Shown in pieces: positions 37,433 to 45,441 of a DNA stretch of 64,000 bases. Position numbers and translations under genes: made by a program. Origin of the DNA: Tsuneonella troitsensis. Lineage in GTDB: Bacteria > Pseudomonadota > Alphaproteobacteria > Sphingomonadales > Sphingomonadaceae. Under the pieces are notes generated by a model. That model was not told where the DNA came from. It did no database searches and saw only the letters and a list, made by a program, of their open reading frames with translations. The DNA lies in the NCBI RefSeq assembly GCF_001441535.1, contig NZ_LMAU01000006.1, forward strand, positions 1 to 64,000. The letters are read 5' to 3'. The number at the start of each line of letters is the position of its first letter. The first letter of the stretch is position 1.

Positions 37433-38067
37433 ACAGCCAGACACTCCCCTTCCAGATCAAGTCCGTGACTGACTCCGGCGTCGTCGAAGGCGTAATCAGC
37501 GCCTTCGGCCAGGTGGACCGCATTGGCGATACCATCGAGCCGGGCGCTTATTCCAAGTCGATCAAGCGTCTTGAGCAGGACGGGCGCAAGCTCCCCTTGC
37601 TCTATCAGCATGACCCGCACCGCCCCATCGGCGTGTGGACGGAGTTGAGCGAGCGCAGCGATGCCCTCTTCGGGCGGGCCGAACTCGCAATGGAAGTGCG
37701 CGATGCGCAAGAAGCGCACGCACTGGCGCGCAAGGGCGCACTGACCGGGATCAGCATCGGCTACGAAATTGCGCCGGGCGGCTCCCGCAAAGACGGCAAC
37801 CGCCGCATCCTCAGCGACATCGACCTTTGGGAAGCGTCCCTAGTGACGTTCCCCTGCGACACGCACGCGCGCGTCACAGCGGTCAAGGATTTCGCCTGTG
37901 CGCGGGACATTGCCGAATTGCTGCAAGCTGCCGGTCTTTCCGGCCGGCGAGCAAAGGTGGCGGCAGGTGCCGCTTGGAAGGCCATGAACGAAGCCGAAGC
38001 GGACGAAGATGAAGTCCGCGCAATCCTCAACGCATCCGCCGCCCGCATTGCGGCCATAGGAGCATGA
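37429..38067 (+). CDS. HK97-family prohead protease
   Basis: The product has 212 residues from ATG 37429; an in-frame ATG at 37393 would add 12 residues with no better RBS. The S78 prohead protease fold is evident: an N-terminal strand (FQIKSVTDSGVVEGVISAFGQ), catalytic His61 in YQHDPHRPIG, Ser109 in GALTGISIGYE, and a VTFPCDTHARVTAVK segment at the end of the core. Such proteases cleave the scaffold delta domain of the HK97 capsid protein and themselves during head maturation. It overlaps the capsid gene by ATGA. The C-terminal ~50 residues are helical and alanine-rich. Confidence 0.93.
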   Translation: MNSQTLPFQIKSVTDSGVVEGVISAFGQVDRIGDTIEPGAYSKSIKRLEQDGRKLPLLYQHDPHRPIGVWTELSERSDALFGRAELAMEVRDAQEAHALARKGALTGISIGYEIAPGGSRKDGNRRILSDIDLWEASLVTFPCDTHARVTAVKDFACARDIAELLQAAGLSGRRAKVAAGAAWKAMNEAEADEDEVRAILNASAARIAAIGA

Positions 38068-39182
38068 AAATGAACGCACTGACCAAAGACTTCACCGACG
38101 CAGTTGAGCAGCAGTTTAGTAAGCTGAACAGCGACGTTCAGAGCGCCCTCAAAAAGGCCGGCACGGTCGAAGGCATCCTGCAAGAACTTGAGCAGAAAAT
38201 GGCCTGTTCCAGCTATGGCGGCGGTGCTACCGCGCCCGAAAGCTGGGGCCAGCAGGTCGTGGACAGCGATCAGGTTAAATCGCTGGCGGGCATCGCCACC
38301 TCGCAGCCCGGTCGGGTAAAGATCGAACTGAAGGAAATCACCTCGATTGCGTCCAGTGGCGGAAGCCTCGACGGCGGAATGCGTGACTCCGCGATCAACT
38401 CCCTGCCGGTTCGCCAGCCGCGCATCCGTGACTTGCTCAACGTGCTCAACACCACGAGCGGCAACGTCGAATACGTGGACCAGACCACGCGCGACAATCA
38501 GGCGGCTCCGCAGGTGGAAGGTGCGCTCAAAGAAGAGAGCAGCTATGCCTGGGAGTTGAAGAACCTGCCCATCCGCACAATCGCCCACTGGACCAAGGCC
38601 AGCGTACAGATTCTGGCCGACGCGCCGCAGCTTCAGTCGGTGATCGACACTGAACTACGGTATGGCCTCGCGCTGGCGGAAGAGACGCAGCTACTCAACG
38701 GCGACGGCGTAAGCCCGAACCTTGATGGCCTAATCACCAACGCCACCGCCTATGTGGCCGACTTCACTCCGACCACGGAGACTATGATCGACAAAGTCGG
38801 GCTGGGAATGCTGCAAGTGACGCTGGCGGACTACGTGCCCAACGGCGTGGTCATGCACCCTTCGGATTGGATGCGTATTCGCCTGCTGAAGAACACGGAC
38901 GGGGAATATCTGCTGGGCGACCCGCAGTCCAACCCCAACCCACTCCTGTTCGGCCTTCCGGTTGTGGCCACTACGGCCATCGCCAAGGACGCCTTCCTAG
39001 TCGGAGACTTCCGCCGGGCAGCAACCCTCTATGACCGCGAGCAGGCCAACGTGGCCCTTTCCACGGAAGATGGAGACAACTTCGTGAAGAACATGGTGAC
39101 CATCCGCGCTGAGGAACGCTTGGGGCTGGCAGTGAAGAATGCCACCGCCATGAGCCTCGGGGACTTCGGCAACGTCACCTAA
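38064..39182 (+). CDS. HK97-fold phage major capsid protein
   Basis: The product has 372 residues from ATG 38064 (coupled to the protease); ATG 38070 with TAGGAG upstream is also possible. The N-terminal ~50 residues are helical and charged (LTKDFTDAVEQQFSKLNSDV), a short delta/scaffold-like domain, followed by the Phage_capsid family core: IRDLLNVLNTTSGNVEYVDQT, the E-loop region, EETQLLNGDG, and C-terminal GLPVVATTAIAKDAFLVGDF. The scaffold region is shorter than the ~100 residues in HK97. It forms the shell of the particle. No portal or connector gene follows; a strong terminator does. Confidence 0.95.
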   Translation: MKMNALTKDFTDAVEQQFSKLNSDVQSALKKAGTVEGILQELEQKMACSSYGGGATAPESWGQQVVDSDQVKSLAGIATSQPGRVKIELKEITSIASSGGSLDGGMRDSAINSLPVRQPRIRDLLNVLNTTSGNVEYVDQTTRDNQAAPQVEGALKEESSYAWELKNLPIRTIAHWTKASVQILADAPQLQSVIDTELRYGLALAEETQLLNGDGVSPNLDGLITNATAYVADFTPTTETMIDKVGLGMLQVTLADYVPNGVVMHPSDWMRIRLLKNTDGEYLLGDPQSNPNPLLFGLPVVATTAIAKDAFLVGDFRRAATLYDREQANVALSTEDGDNFVKNMVTIRAEERLGLAVKNATAMSLGDFGNVT

Positions 39183-39190
39183 TCGAATTG

Positions 39191-39225
39191 CCGCCGGTCC
39201 CGGTCCCCCATTTGGCGACCGGCGG
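39191..39225 (+). terminator. GC-rich hairpin after the capsid gene
   Basis: A 9-bp stem (CCGCCGGTC at 39191-39199 with its complement at 39217-39225) lies 8 bp past the capsid stop codon. It probably acts with the stronger hairpin 50 bp further on. Confidence 0.5.
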
Positions 39226-39274
39226 TAACTTGGGGAGGCGCTTTCTTGGTTTCGCGCCGCCCTGTTTCGTCGGG

Positions 39275-39316
39275 AAGGCGAGAGCGGTTATTCCCTATGG
39301 CCGCTCTCGCCTTTTC
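39275..39316 (+). terminator. Rho-independent terminator between capsid and Mrr genes
   Basis: A perfect 13-bp stem (AAGGCGAGAGCGG at 39275-39287, complement at 39301-39313) with a 13-nt loop is followed by TTTT. It ends the rightward satellite transcript and separates it from the convergent mrr-like gene, whose stop is at 39321. Confidence 0.8.
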
Positions 39317-39320
39317 CGCA

Positions 39321-40244
39321 TCACCCCTCCACAAAGAAATCCTCGTCAATCCGCTTGACCTTGACTGCGCGGCTGATCCTCACCCCTACGTCATGCTCGA
39401 TCATCAGGTCCGTGAGGCGCACCCCGTCGATCAGGATGATGCGCTGAGGGATTTGCTCGGCATACTGCCGAGCTCCGGAACTGAAAGACGAGGTTGTGAC
39501 AAACACGCCCTTGTTTGCGCCGAACCCGACTAGGCTCCCCACAAACCCCTGCACCTCTGGCCGCTGGACGGAATTTGTCTCCGCATACCGCTTGGCTTGA
39601 ACGTAGATACGATCGAGGCCCAGCCGATCTTCGTCGATCACTCCATCCACCCCATTGTCGCCGCTTTTGCCCAGCTTCAATGCGGCATTCTCATGGCTTC
39701 CGCCGTAGCCCATCGCCACGAGCAAATCGACGATCAGGTGCTCGAAGAAGAGGGGCGAATTGTCGAGAATGCGTTGCAGAAGGTCGCTGCTCAGCGCCGA
39801 GTGAAGAACGGCCTGCGCCGCGTCGATTTGCTCCTCGGGAGTGGCGGGCGATACAGAGGCAGCCGTCGCCACCGGCTTCTCGGATTTAGTCTGCCCGCTC
39901 GCGCTCGCCTGCTGAAACGCGACGAATGCGGGATATGCCTTGAGCGTCTCGTTATCGATCGTCGTCGGGTTCTTAGCCAACATGGCCTGCCCTTCGGTGC
40001 TGGCGCGGAACAAGCCTCGCTTAGGACTTTCGATCAGCCCCGCTTTGCTCATGTAGAACTTGGCCCAGTGAATGCGATTGTGCAGCACGCGTTGGCGATT
40101 GCTGGGCAGCATTTCTTCGCGCTCTTCGTCCGACAGACCGAACTGATCCGCAATTTTCTGCGCAGCTTCGGGCACCCGCATTTCGCCTTGAGCGGCGAGC
40201 CGCAGAACCGGCAACATCAGCGTCTGATAGTCTGGTATAGCCAA
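39321..40244 (-). CDS. Mrr-like restriction endonuclease (type IV)
   Basis: The product has 307 residues from TTG 40244, which has AAGGGGG six bases upstream and starts the family N-terminus (AIPDYQTLMLPVL). The longer frame to 40409 has no family similarity and would cross the divergent promoter region. An Mrr N-terminal winged-helix domain (about 1-85) and a linker rich in Ala, Ser and Thr precede the PD-(D/E)xK-type domain (about 160-290). Its active site is Asp200 in GVDG and Gln216-Ala-Lys218 in VQAKRY. Mrr enzymes cut modified DNA and so restrict incoming phages. As satellite cargo it could protect the host or exclude competitors. It is transcribed against the capsid operon and divergently from the small gene at 40317. 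Confidence 0.87.
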   Translation of the reverse strand: MAIPDYQTLMLPVLRLAAQGEMRVPEAAQKIADQFGLSDEEREEMLPSNRQRVLHNRIHWAKFYMSKAGLIESPKRGLFRASTEGQAMLAKNPTTIDNETLKAYPAFVAFQQASASGQTKSEKPVATAASVSPATPEEQIDAAQAVLHSALSSDLLQRILDNSPLFFEHLIVDLLVAMGYGGSHENAALKLGKSGDNGVDGVIDEDRLGLDRIYVQAKRYAETNSVQRPEVQGFVGSLVGFGANKGVFVTTSSFSSGARQYAEQIPQRIILIDGVRLTDLMIEHDVGVRISRAVKVKRIDEDFFVEG

Positions 40245-40316
40245 GGTATCCCCCTTGTGGGCGGTGTTCTCACACAGCTTCAGGTGTGGCAAGCCTATGG
40301 CAACAGGAGGAAGTCT

Positions 40317-40598
40317 GTGTCGGGAGCCAGAGAAACAGCGATTGGCATAGCCACGGTTCTTGGCTCGAAAAACGCGCCAAACCCGTTCCTGCTGACGTTC
40401 CAAAACCAAGTGCTCGCTGAGGCAGGCGAGATTGTGCGTCTCACCGTTGCGGAGTGTCGGGACGCCGGCATCGCGCTCACCCGGCTGGAATTGGACCGCG
40501 ATCTTTTCGGAGAGCTAGAGGGCAAGGTTGACCTGCCAATTCGCTACTGCCCGGACCTAGCGGCTGCCGTTCGGTTCGTCCGGCCCAGCGAGACCTGA
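40317..40598 (+). CDS. Hypothetical protein, 93 aa, satellite right end
   Basis: The family is not recognised. The GTG start at 40317 has a near-perfect AGGAGG RBS, which is why this short frame was kept and the very long antisense frame around it was not. The product is an alpha/beta-looking acidic protein (FLLTFQNQVLAEAGEIVRLTVAECRDAGIAL). It is divergent from the Mrr-like gene with a 72-bp intergenic region that should hold both promoters. It might be an accessory or modulating partner of the nuclease, but this is guesswork from position. Confidence 0.6.
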   Translation: MSGARETAIGIATVLGSKNAPNPFLLTFQNQVLAEAGEIVRLTVAECRDAGIALTRLELDRDLFGELEGKVDLPIRYCPDLAAAVRFVRPSET

Positions 40599-40616
40599 TT
40601 GCAAGTCGCTTGCAAT
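40598..40616. promoter_or_regulatory. Perfect 19-bp palindrome, candidate operator
   Basis: ATTGCAAG-TCG-CTTGCAAT begins at the last base of the stop codon of the 93-aa gene and lies 28 bp upstream of the start of the next small gene. An AT-rich palindrome of this kind is typical of repressor operators; a short terminator is the alternative, but no T-run follows. Confidence 0.4.
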
Positions 40617-40643
40617 CCGTTCTCCATCTGTTCCAATTGGCAG

Positions 40644-40886
40644 ATGATGATTCGGCCCGACAACAGAGAACTTGAACAGGCGATCTCCATCGCCCTGACC
40701 ACTGCCCCCAACTATGCCCTGCGGGACGCTTTCAGCCCCACCGGCAAGCTGAACCGGCAGGTGGCGATACAAACCCTCACGGCGCGCGTCGTCGCTGCCC
40801 TGCGGCCCTACGAGCTGACGCGGGAGCCGAACGCCTACGAGGTTGGCCGGGGGACGTTGCCGCTGTTTCCGGAGGAAGGTCGCTGA
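40644..40886 (+). CDS. Hypothetical protein, 80 aa, last satellite gene
   Basis: The family is not recognised. ATG 40644 is followed directly by a second ATG (40647). The product (MMIRPDNRELEQAIS...) is helical in its first half, then RQVAIQTLTARVVAALRPYEL, and ends in a proline/glutamate-rich tail. There is no strong RBS. It lies between the 19-bp palindrome and the right-end repeats. It is kept because its codon use resembles the neighbouring satellite genes and no better frame exists. Confidence 0.45.
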   Translation: MMIRPDNRELEQAISIALTTAPNYALRDAFSPTGKLNRQVAIQTLTARVVAALRPYELTREPNAYEVGRGTLPLFPEEGR

Positions 40887-40916
40887 GCGGCGGAAAGGTC
40901 CCTTAAAAGGTTCCTT
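40876..40916. other. Candidate integrase arm-type sites, right end
   Basis: Two related motifs lie here: AAGGTCGCT at 40876-40884, overlapping the last codons of the preceding gene, and AAAGGTCCCTT followed by AAGGTTCCTT ending at 40916. They mirror the motif at 31638-31659 inside the left end. A third AAGGTTCC is at 33203-33210. Confidence 0.4.
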
Positions 40917-40968
40917 GCGCCGATTTCAGCGGGATAGTGGGGCATCTTTTCCGGCCTAAGCCTTTGAA

Positions 40969-41021
40969 AAGATGGTGGGCGCGACAGGGATTGAACCTGT
41001 GACCCCACCCGTGTGAAGGGT
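40969..41021. repeat. attR: 53-bp repeat completing tRNA-Val
   Basis: Identical to 31449-31501. This copy forms the 3' half of the functional tRNA-Val gene, so the element carried in a replacement 3' end when it integrated. Confidence 0.92.
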
Positions 41022-41047
41022 GTGCTCTACCGCTGAGCTACGCGCCC
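40973..41047 (-). tRNA. tRNA-Val (anticodon CAC)
   Basis: This is a full cloverleaf on the minus strand: acceptor GGGCGCG (41041-41047) pairs with CGCGCCC, the D arm contains GCTCAGCGGTAGAGC, the anticodon stem CACCC/GGGTG holds loop TTCACAC with anticodon CAC, and the T arm carries GGTTCAATCC. The CCA end is encoded (40973-40975). It is the integration target of the satellite; the 3' half now comes from the element. Confidence 0.95.
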
Positions 41048-41139
41048 GTCCGGCGGCCCCCAAGCAAAACTCGGCGGGGCGGACAGGGGCGCGCCTTTGC
41101 CACCGCCTCTGCCGCTTGGCAAGCCGGTATGCCGCGGTC

Positions 41140-43017
41140 TCAGGTCAGGAGTGCGATAAGTTTCGCCATCCATCCCTGCGCTTCGCTATCGGGGGTACTG
41201 CGAACGATCGGAGCACATTCGAGGCAGTATGCCTGCATTCCCTTGGTGCCCGTCAGGCGACCGAGGTCGGCAGTCAGTTGCGACATGGCCCGATTGCGCT
41301 GCAGTGCGAACATACCGACCAGATCGCTGCTGCGCGCGCGTTCGGCTTCGTCGCCGACAAGCATGCGACGAAGCAGCGTGTCGCTGGTGCCGGTTTCGTC
41401 CCCGAGGAACTCGGCATGCCAGTCGCCGTCGCCAAGCTTCGCCTGTCCGGCAACCCAGGCGAGCGCATCGTCCAGCCCGCCGTACTGATCGACCAGACCG
41501 ACCTGACGCGCGGTACCGCCGTCCCAGACGCGGCCCTGGCCGACCTCGTCCACGCGGGCCGGGGTCATCTTGCGCGCCTTGCCGACCCGGTCCACGAAGT
41601 CAGAATAGCCGTCCTCGATATAGGCCTGCATCAGCGCGTCGGCTTCGGGCGGAAGGCCGCCGATCAGGTCCGGCTGGCCCGAAAGCGGCGTGGTGCTGAC
41701 GCCGTCGGTGCTGACGCCCCATTTCGCGGCCGCGTTCTCGAACGTGGGCAGGACTGCGAAGATGCCTATCGAACCGGTGATCGTGTCCGGTTCCGCAAAT
41801 ATGCGATCGGCTGGCGTGGACACCCAGTACCCGCCGCTGGCCGCAACGTTCGCCATCGAGACGGCGATGGGGATCTTGCGATCCTTGTGCCGCAGGATCG
41901 CGCGGCGGATTTCCTCGCTCGCCAGCACCGAGCCGCCGGGCGAGTCCACCCGCACAACGAGCCCCTTGAGATCGCTTTCCAGCGCCTCGTCGAGCACGCG
42001 GGCGATCCGGTCGCCCCCGGCAACGCCGGGTCCGGCGTCGCCATCGACGATTTCGCCGGCGATGGTCACCACGCCGATTGCGTCGCCGGTGTCGGGCATA
42101 GGCTTGTCGGCCAGCCACGGATCGAGCTCGGTGAAGGCGAACGTGCCGGGCAGCTTGTCCCACGGGTCCTCGCCGGCGATTTCCGCCACGCGCCTGCCGA
42201 ACTGGACGCGGTCGCCCAGCTTGTCGACGAGGCCCGCGTTCTTCGCCGCCGTTGCCGCATCGCCGCCCGCGCGGGCGAACCATTCGGCCGGGTTCTGGGC
42301 GAAGGCTGCGAGGTTGACCTGCGGGCGGGCCTTCTTCACGTGCGCCTGCCATTCGGCCCACATCGAGCCGTAGAGCTGGGTGTAGTTCTCGCGCGCCTCG
42401 GGCGACATTGCGTTGAGGATGTAGGGTTCGACCGCGCTCTTGTAGGTGCCGACCTTGTAGACGCGGGCGTTGACGTCGAGCTTCTTCAAAAGGTCGCCGT
42501 AATACATCCTGTTTCCGCCGGGACCCAGCACCAGCGCGCCGCCCAGCGGATCGATCCAGATCTCGCTGGCATGGCTCGCCAGCATGACCGAATCGTCGGT
42601 GTAGACCGTGGCATAGCTCAGCACGGGTTTCTTCGCTGCGCGCACGCGCTCGAGCGCCGCGCCGATGTCTTCGAGGTGGACCTGGCCGCCGCCGAAAACG
42701 GCGCCGAATTCCAGCACGACCGCCTTGATCCGGTCGTCCTCCGCCGCCTCGTCGATCGCGTGGACCAGCTCCTGGACGTCGTATTCGCCGGTGGGTGCCT
42801 GTCCCGAAAACAGCACCGCGAAGGGATCGAGCGGGCTCTTTTCCTCCACGACCACGCCGTCGAGCGACAGCAGCAGCGCGCCTTCACGCACCGACGCGGG
42901 GCTGGGCCGGGCGGTGAGCAGCGCATAGAGCGCGAAGAAGAACAACAGCAGGAACACCAGGCTGAGGCCGTCCTTGACGGCGACGATCAGGTGCCAGACC
43001 TTGCGGGCGAACGACAT
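41140..43017 (-). CDS. sppA: Signal peptide peptidase SppA, 67K type
   Basis: The product has 625 residues with one N-terminal membrane helix (about 18-35). It has the duplicated SppA fold of the long E. coli-type enzyme. The catalytic lysine is Lys193 in KVGTYKSAVEPY in the first half, and the nucleophile is Ser394 in VAASGGYWV in the second, matching the Lys/Ser dyad split between the two repeats. SppA degrades leftover signal peptides within the inner membrane, with its active site facing the periplasm. The gene is divergent from pyrB and separated from tRNA-Val by about 90 bp. Nothing is missing. Confidence 0.95.
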   Translation of the reverse strand: MSFARKVWHLIVAVKDGLSLVFLLLFFFALYALLTARPSPASVREGALLLSLDGVVVEEKSPLDPFAVLFSGQAPTGEYDVQELVHAIDEAAEDDRIKAVVLEFGAVFGGGQVHLEDIGAALERVRAAKKPVLSYATVYTDDSVMLASHASEIWIDPLGGALVLGPGGNRMYYGDLLKKLDVNARVYKVGTYKSAVEPYILNAMSPEARENYTQLYGSMWAEWQAHVKKARPQVNLAAFAQNPAEWFARAGGDAATAAKNAGLVDKLGDRVQFGRRVAEIAGEDPWDKLPGTFAFTELDPWLADKPMPDTGDAIGVVTIAGEIVDGDAGPGVAGGDRIARVLDEALESDLKGLVVRVDSPGGSVLASEEIRRAILRHKDRKIPIAVSMANVAASGGYWVSTPADRIFAEPDTITGSIGIFAVLPTFENAAAKWGVSTDGVSTTPLSGQPDLIGGLPPEADALMQAYIEDGYSDFVDRVGKARKMTPARVDEVGQGRVWDGGTARQVGLVDQYGGLDDALAWVAGQAKLGDGDWHAEFLGDETGTSDTLLRRMLVGDEAERARSSDLVGMFALQRNRAMSQLTADLGRLTGTKGMQAYCLECAPIVRSTPDSEAQGWMAKLIALLT

Positions 43018-43133
43018 GTACAGGGGTGTTCCCGGATAGAGCGATAGAACGGTCTATCTAGGGAGTGCGGCGCGTCAATGCCACCCGAATGCACTTGACC
43101 GGCATACGGCTCTCGACCAAGGGCATGGCTTCA

Positions 43134-44171
43134 ATGACATCGGCGGAAAACACCCCTGCGGCTGGCCCTCGGCCCGGTCGCTATCCGGCGGGCTCGCGCG
43201 CCTTCCCGCATCGCGATCTTTTGGCGGTCGGAGCGCTCGAACGGCACGAGATCCTGTTCCTCCTGGACGAGGCGGAACAGTGGGTCGCGATGAACCGTAC
43301 GGCTGCCAAGCACACCGATTTGCTCGGCGGTCTGACGATCATCAACGCCTTCTTCGAGAACTCCACGCGCACGCTGCTGAGCTTCGAGATCGCCGGCAAG
43401 CGGCTGGGCGCGGACGTGGTCAACATGCACGCCGCGCAATCGAGCGTGAAGAAGGGCGAAACGCTGATCGATACCGCAATCACGCTCAACGCGATGCGGC
43501 CCGATGCGATCGTGATCCGCCACGGATCGAGCGGAGCGACCGCGCTGATCGCCGACAAGGTCGACTGCCCGGTGATCAACGCCGGTGACGGTCAGCACGA
43601 GCATCCGACGCAAGCTCTGCTTGATGCGCTTGCATTGCGGCACGCGCTGCAAGCCCGCGGGCAGACTGCGGACGACTTCACCGGTCTCACGGTCACGATC
43701 TGCGGCGACGTGCTGCACAGCCGGGTGGCTCGTTCCAACATCCTGTGCCTCCAGGCGCTCGGTGCCAGTGTGCGCGTGTGCGCGCCGCCGGCGCTGATGC
43801 CGCAGGGGATCGAGGCGATGGGCGTGGAGGCGTTCCACGACTTCGACCGGGCGCTGGAAGGGACCGACGTGGCCATGATGCTGCGCCTGCAGACCGAGCG
43901 GATGAGCGGCCAGTTCGTGCCGTCGCCGCGCGAGTATCACCACCTCTACGGCCTGACCGCCAGGCGGCTGGCGAATGCCGCGCCCGACGCCATCGTGATG
44001 CATCCGGGACCGATGAACCGGGGGATCGAGATCGATAGCGACGTGGCGGATTCGATCGACCGCTCGATCATCACCGCGCAGGTCGAGATGGGGGTCGCGA
44101 TCCGCATGGCCTGCCTAGACGTGCTGACCCGTCGCCGCCGCGGTATCGCGGGCTGGGGAGATCCTGCATGA
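43134..44171 (+). CDS. pyrB: Aspartate carbamoyltransferase catalytic subunit
   Basis: The product has 345 residues from ATG 43134; in-frame ATG 43125 and a GTG further upstream are alternatives. The carbamoyl phosphate loop [13 protein letters not shown] (STRT), [10 protein letters not shown], and the aspartate-domain motifs [25 protein letters not shown] and [13 protein letters not shown] are all present. It catalyses the first committed step of pyrimidine synthesis in the cytoplasm. It overlaps the dihydroorotase-like gene by ATGA, as in pyrB-pyrC' operons where the two proteins form one complex. No pyrI is nearby. Confidence 0.95.
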   Translation: MTSAENTPAAGPRPGRYPAGSRAFPHRDLLAVGALERHEILFLLDEAEQWVAMNRTAAKHTDLLGGLTIINAFFENSTRTLLSFEIAGKRLGADVVNMHAAQSSVKKGETLIDTAITLNAMRPDAIVIRHGSSGATALIADKVDCPVINAGDGQHEHPTQALLDALALRHALQARGQTADDFTGLTVTICGDVLHSRVARSNILCLQALGASVRVCAPPALMPQGIEAMGVEAFHDFDRALEGTDVAMMLRLQTERMSGQFVPSPREYHHLYGLTARRLANAAPDAIVMHPGPMNRGIEIDSDVADSIDRSIITAQVEMGVAIRMACLDVLTRRRRGIAGWGDPA

Positions 44172-45385
44172 CCCCGCACGCCGTCACGATCGTCGGGGGC
44201 AGGGTCGTCACGCCCGACGGTATCCAGGATGTTCCCTTGCGCATGGCAGGGGGCGCGATCGCCGGTTTCGCCGGGCCCGAGCAGGGCGACGAGGTGGTCG
44301 ATGCAAAGGGCCAGCTCGTCGCGCCCGGAATCGTCGATCTGGGCGTCTTCGCGGTCGACAAGCCCGCGTTCCGGTTCGGCGGGATCACGCGCGCCGCGCT
44401 GATGCCCGACCAGAATCCGCCGCTCGACTATCCCGCGCGGGTCAATTTCATCGCCAAGAGCGGCAAGCCCGACCTGTGGGTGCATCCGCTTGCGGCGGCC
44501 ACGGTGTCGCTCGAAGGCGAGCAGTTGGCCGAGATCGCGCTCATGAAAGCGGCGGGCGCGCGCGGGATCGCGACGGGGCGGCGGTGGATCGCGGATTCGG
44601 GCGTGATGCTGCGATTGCTGCAGTATGCCGCGATGCTCGACCTGGTGGTGGTGAGCCATGCCGAGGATGACGGCCTTGCCGGAAGCGCGGTCGCGACCGC
44701 CGGCGAAGTGGCGACCCGGCTCGGGTTGCCGAGCGCTCCGGCGGAAGCCGAGGCTCTTGCAGTCGCGCGCGACATCGCGCTGACCGAGCTGAGCGGAGCG
44801 CGGTTGCACCTGCGCCAGGTGACGACCCGCTCTGCACTGTCGCTCGTTCGTGCTGCAAAGGCGCGCGGTGTCACCGTTACGGCTGGAGTAACCCCGGCGC
44901 ACTTCATGCTGTCCGACCTGTCGACGATGGACTTTCGCACGTTCGCACGGCTTTCGCCTCCGTTGCGGTGCGAGGACGACCGGCAAGCGGTGCGCGAGGC
45001 GATCGGCGACGGAACCATCGACGTGATCGCCAGCGGCCACGACCCGCGCGGGCCGGAGGACAAGCGCTTGCCGTTCGCCGACGCTGCGCCCGGAATGGCC
45101 GGAGCGGAAACCCTGCTCGCGATGACCCTCACCCTCGTGCGCGACGGGGTGATCGACCTGCCGCGCGCATTTGCGCTGCTCTCGGCGAACCCCGCGCGGC
45201 TTCTGGGTGTGAACGCAGGGGAGTTGCGCGATGGTTGCGAAGCCGACGTGGCGATCATCGACGTCGAGCGTCCATGGGTAGTCGACGGTAGCCGGATGGA
45301 AGCCAGCGCGGGCAACACGCCGTTCGACCGCCAGCCTACACAAGGGCGCGTCTCGTCGCTCTACAAGGGCGGAATGCCGGTTTAG
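44168..45385 (+). CDS. Non-catalytic dihydroorotase-like protein (PyrC'/PyrX type)
   Basis: The product has 405 residues with a dihydroorotase fold but a broken metal site. Where catalytic enzymes have a DxHxH motif this one reads PGIVDLGVF. The later histidine strand reads LHLRQVTT, and the final aspartate motif (normally DHAPH) reads ASGHDPRG. A histidine in SHAEDD remains. In pseudomonads the same kind of inactive paralogue, encoded directly after pyrB, is a structural subunit of the aspartate transcarbamoylase dodecamer. The overlap with pyrB (ATGA) supports that role. A catalytic dihydroorotase should be encoded elsewhere in the genome. Confidence 0.88.
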   Translation: MTPHAVTIVGGRVVTPDGIQDVPLRMAGGAIAGFAGPEQGDEVVDAKGQLVAPGIVDLGVFAVDKPAFRFGGITRAALMPDQNPPLDYPARVNFIAKSGKPDLWVHPLAAATVSLEGEQLAEIALMKAAGARGIATGRRWIADSGVMLRLLQYAAMLDLVVVSHAEDDGLAGSAVATAGEVATRLGLPSAPAEAEALAVARDIALTELSGARLHLRQVTTRSALSLVRAAKARGVTVTAGVTPAHFMLSDLSTMDFRTFARLSPPLRCEDDRQAVREAIGDGTIDVIASGHDPRGPEDKRLPFADAAPGMAGAETLLAMTLTLVRDGVIDLPRAFALLSANPARLLGVNAGELRDGCEADVAIIDVERPWVVDGSRMEASAGNTPFDRQPTQGRVSSLYKGGMPV

Positions 45386-45441
45386 CACGGCGCGTCGTCA
45401 AGGTTTTGGGAACGCAGCCCGCGCTCGAACGATAAGGCTGC

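Larger units (their letters stand above)
31449..41021. mobile_element. Integrated capsid-encoding phage satellite in tRNA-Val(CAC), 9,520-bp unit
   Basis: Perfect 53-bp direct repeats at 31449-31501 and 40969-41021 (offset exactly 9,520 bp) bound the element; each is the 3' half of tRNA-Val(CAC). Inside, from left: tyrosine integrase, AlpA-type regulator, TOPRIM/SF3 primase-helicase, large inverted repeat, ProQ/FinO protein, P27-like small terminase, 84-aa ORF, 41-aa ORF, HK97 prohead protease, HK97 major capsid protein, terminator, then an inward-facing Mrr-like endonuclease and two small unknown genes. There is no large terminase, portal, head-tail connector, tail, lysis or structural repressor gene. 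The overlaps between genes, intact frames and identical att repeats argue for an active compact satellite rather than prophage debris. All module assignments come from sequence motifs. Confidence 0.85.

Noticed and set aside
39597-40316. Upstream part of the plus-strand frame ending at 40598
   Set aside because: It is antisense to the Mrr-like gene; only the part after GTG 40317 has its own RBS and coding character.
41020-43047. Plus-strand open frame of 675 codons over sppA
   Set aside because: The composition is Arg/His-rich with no domain; the minus strand encodes full-length SppA with its Lys/Ser dyad.
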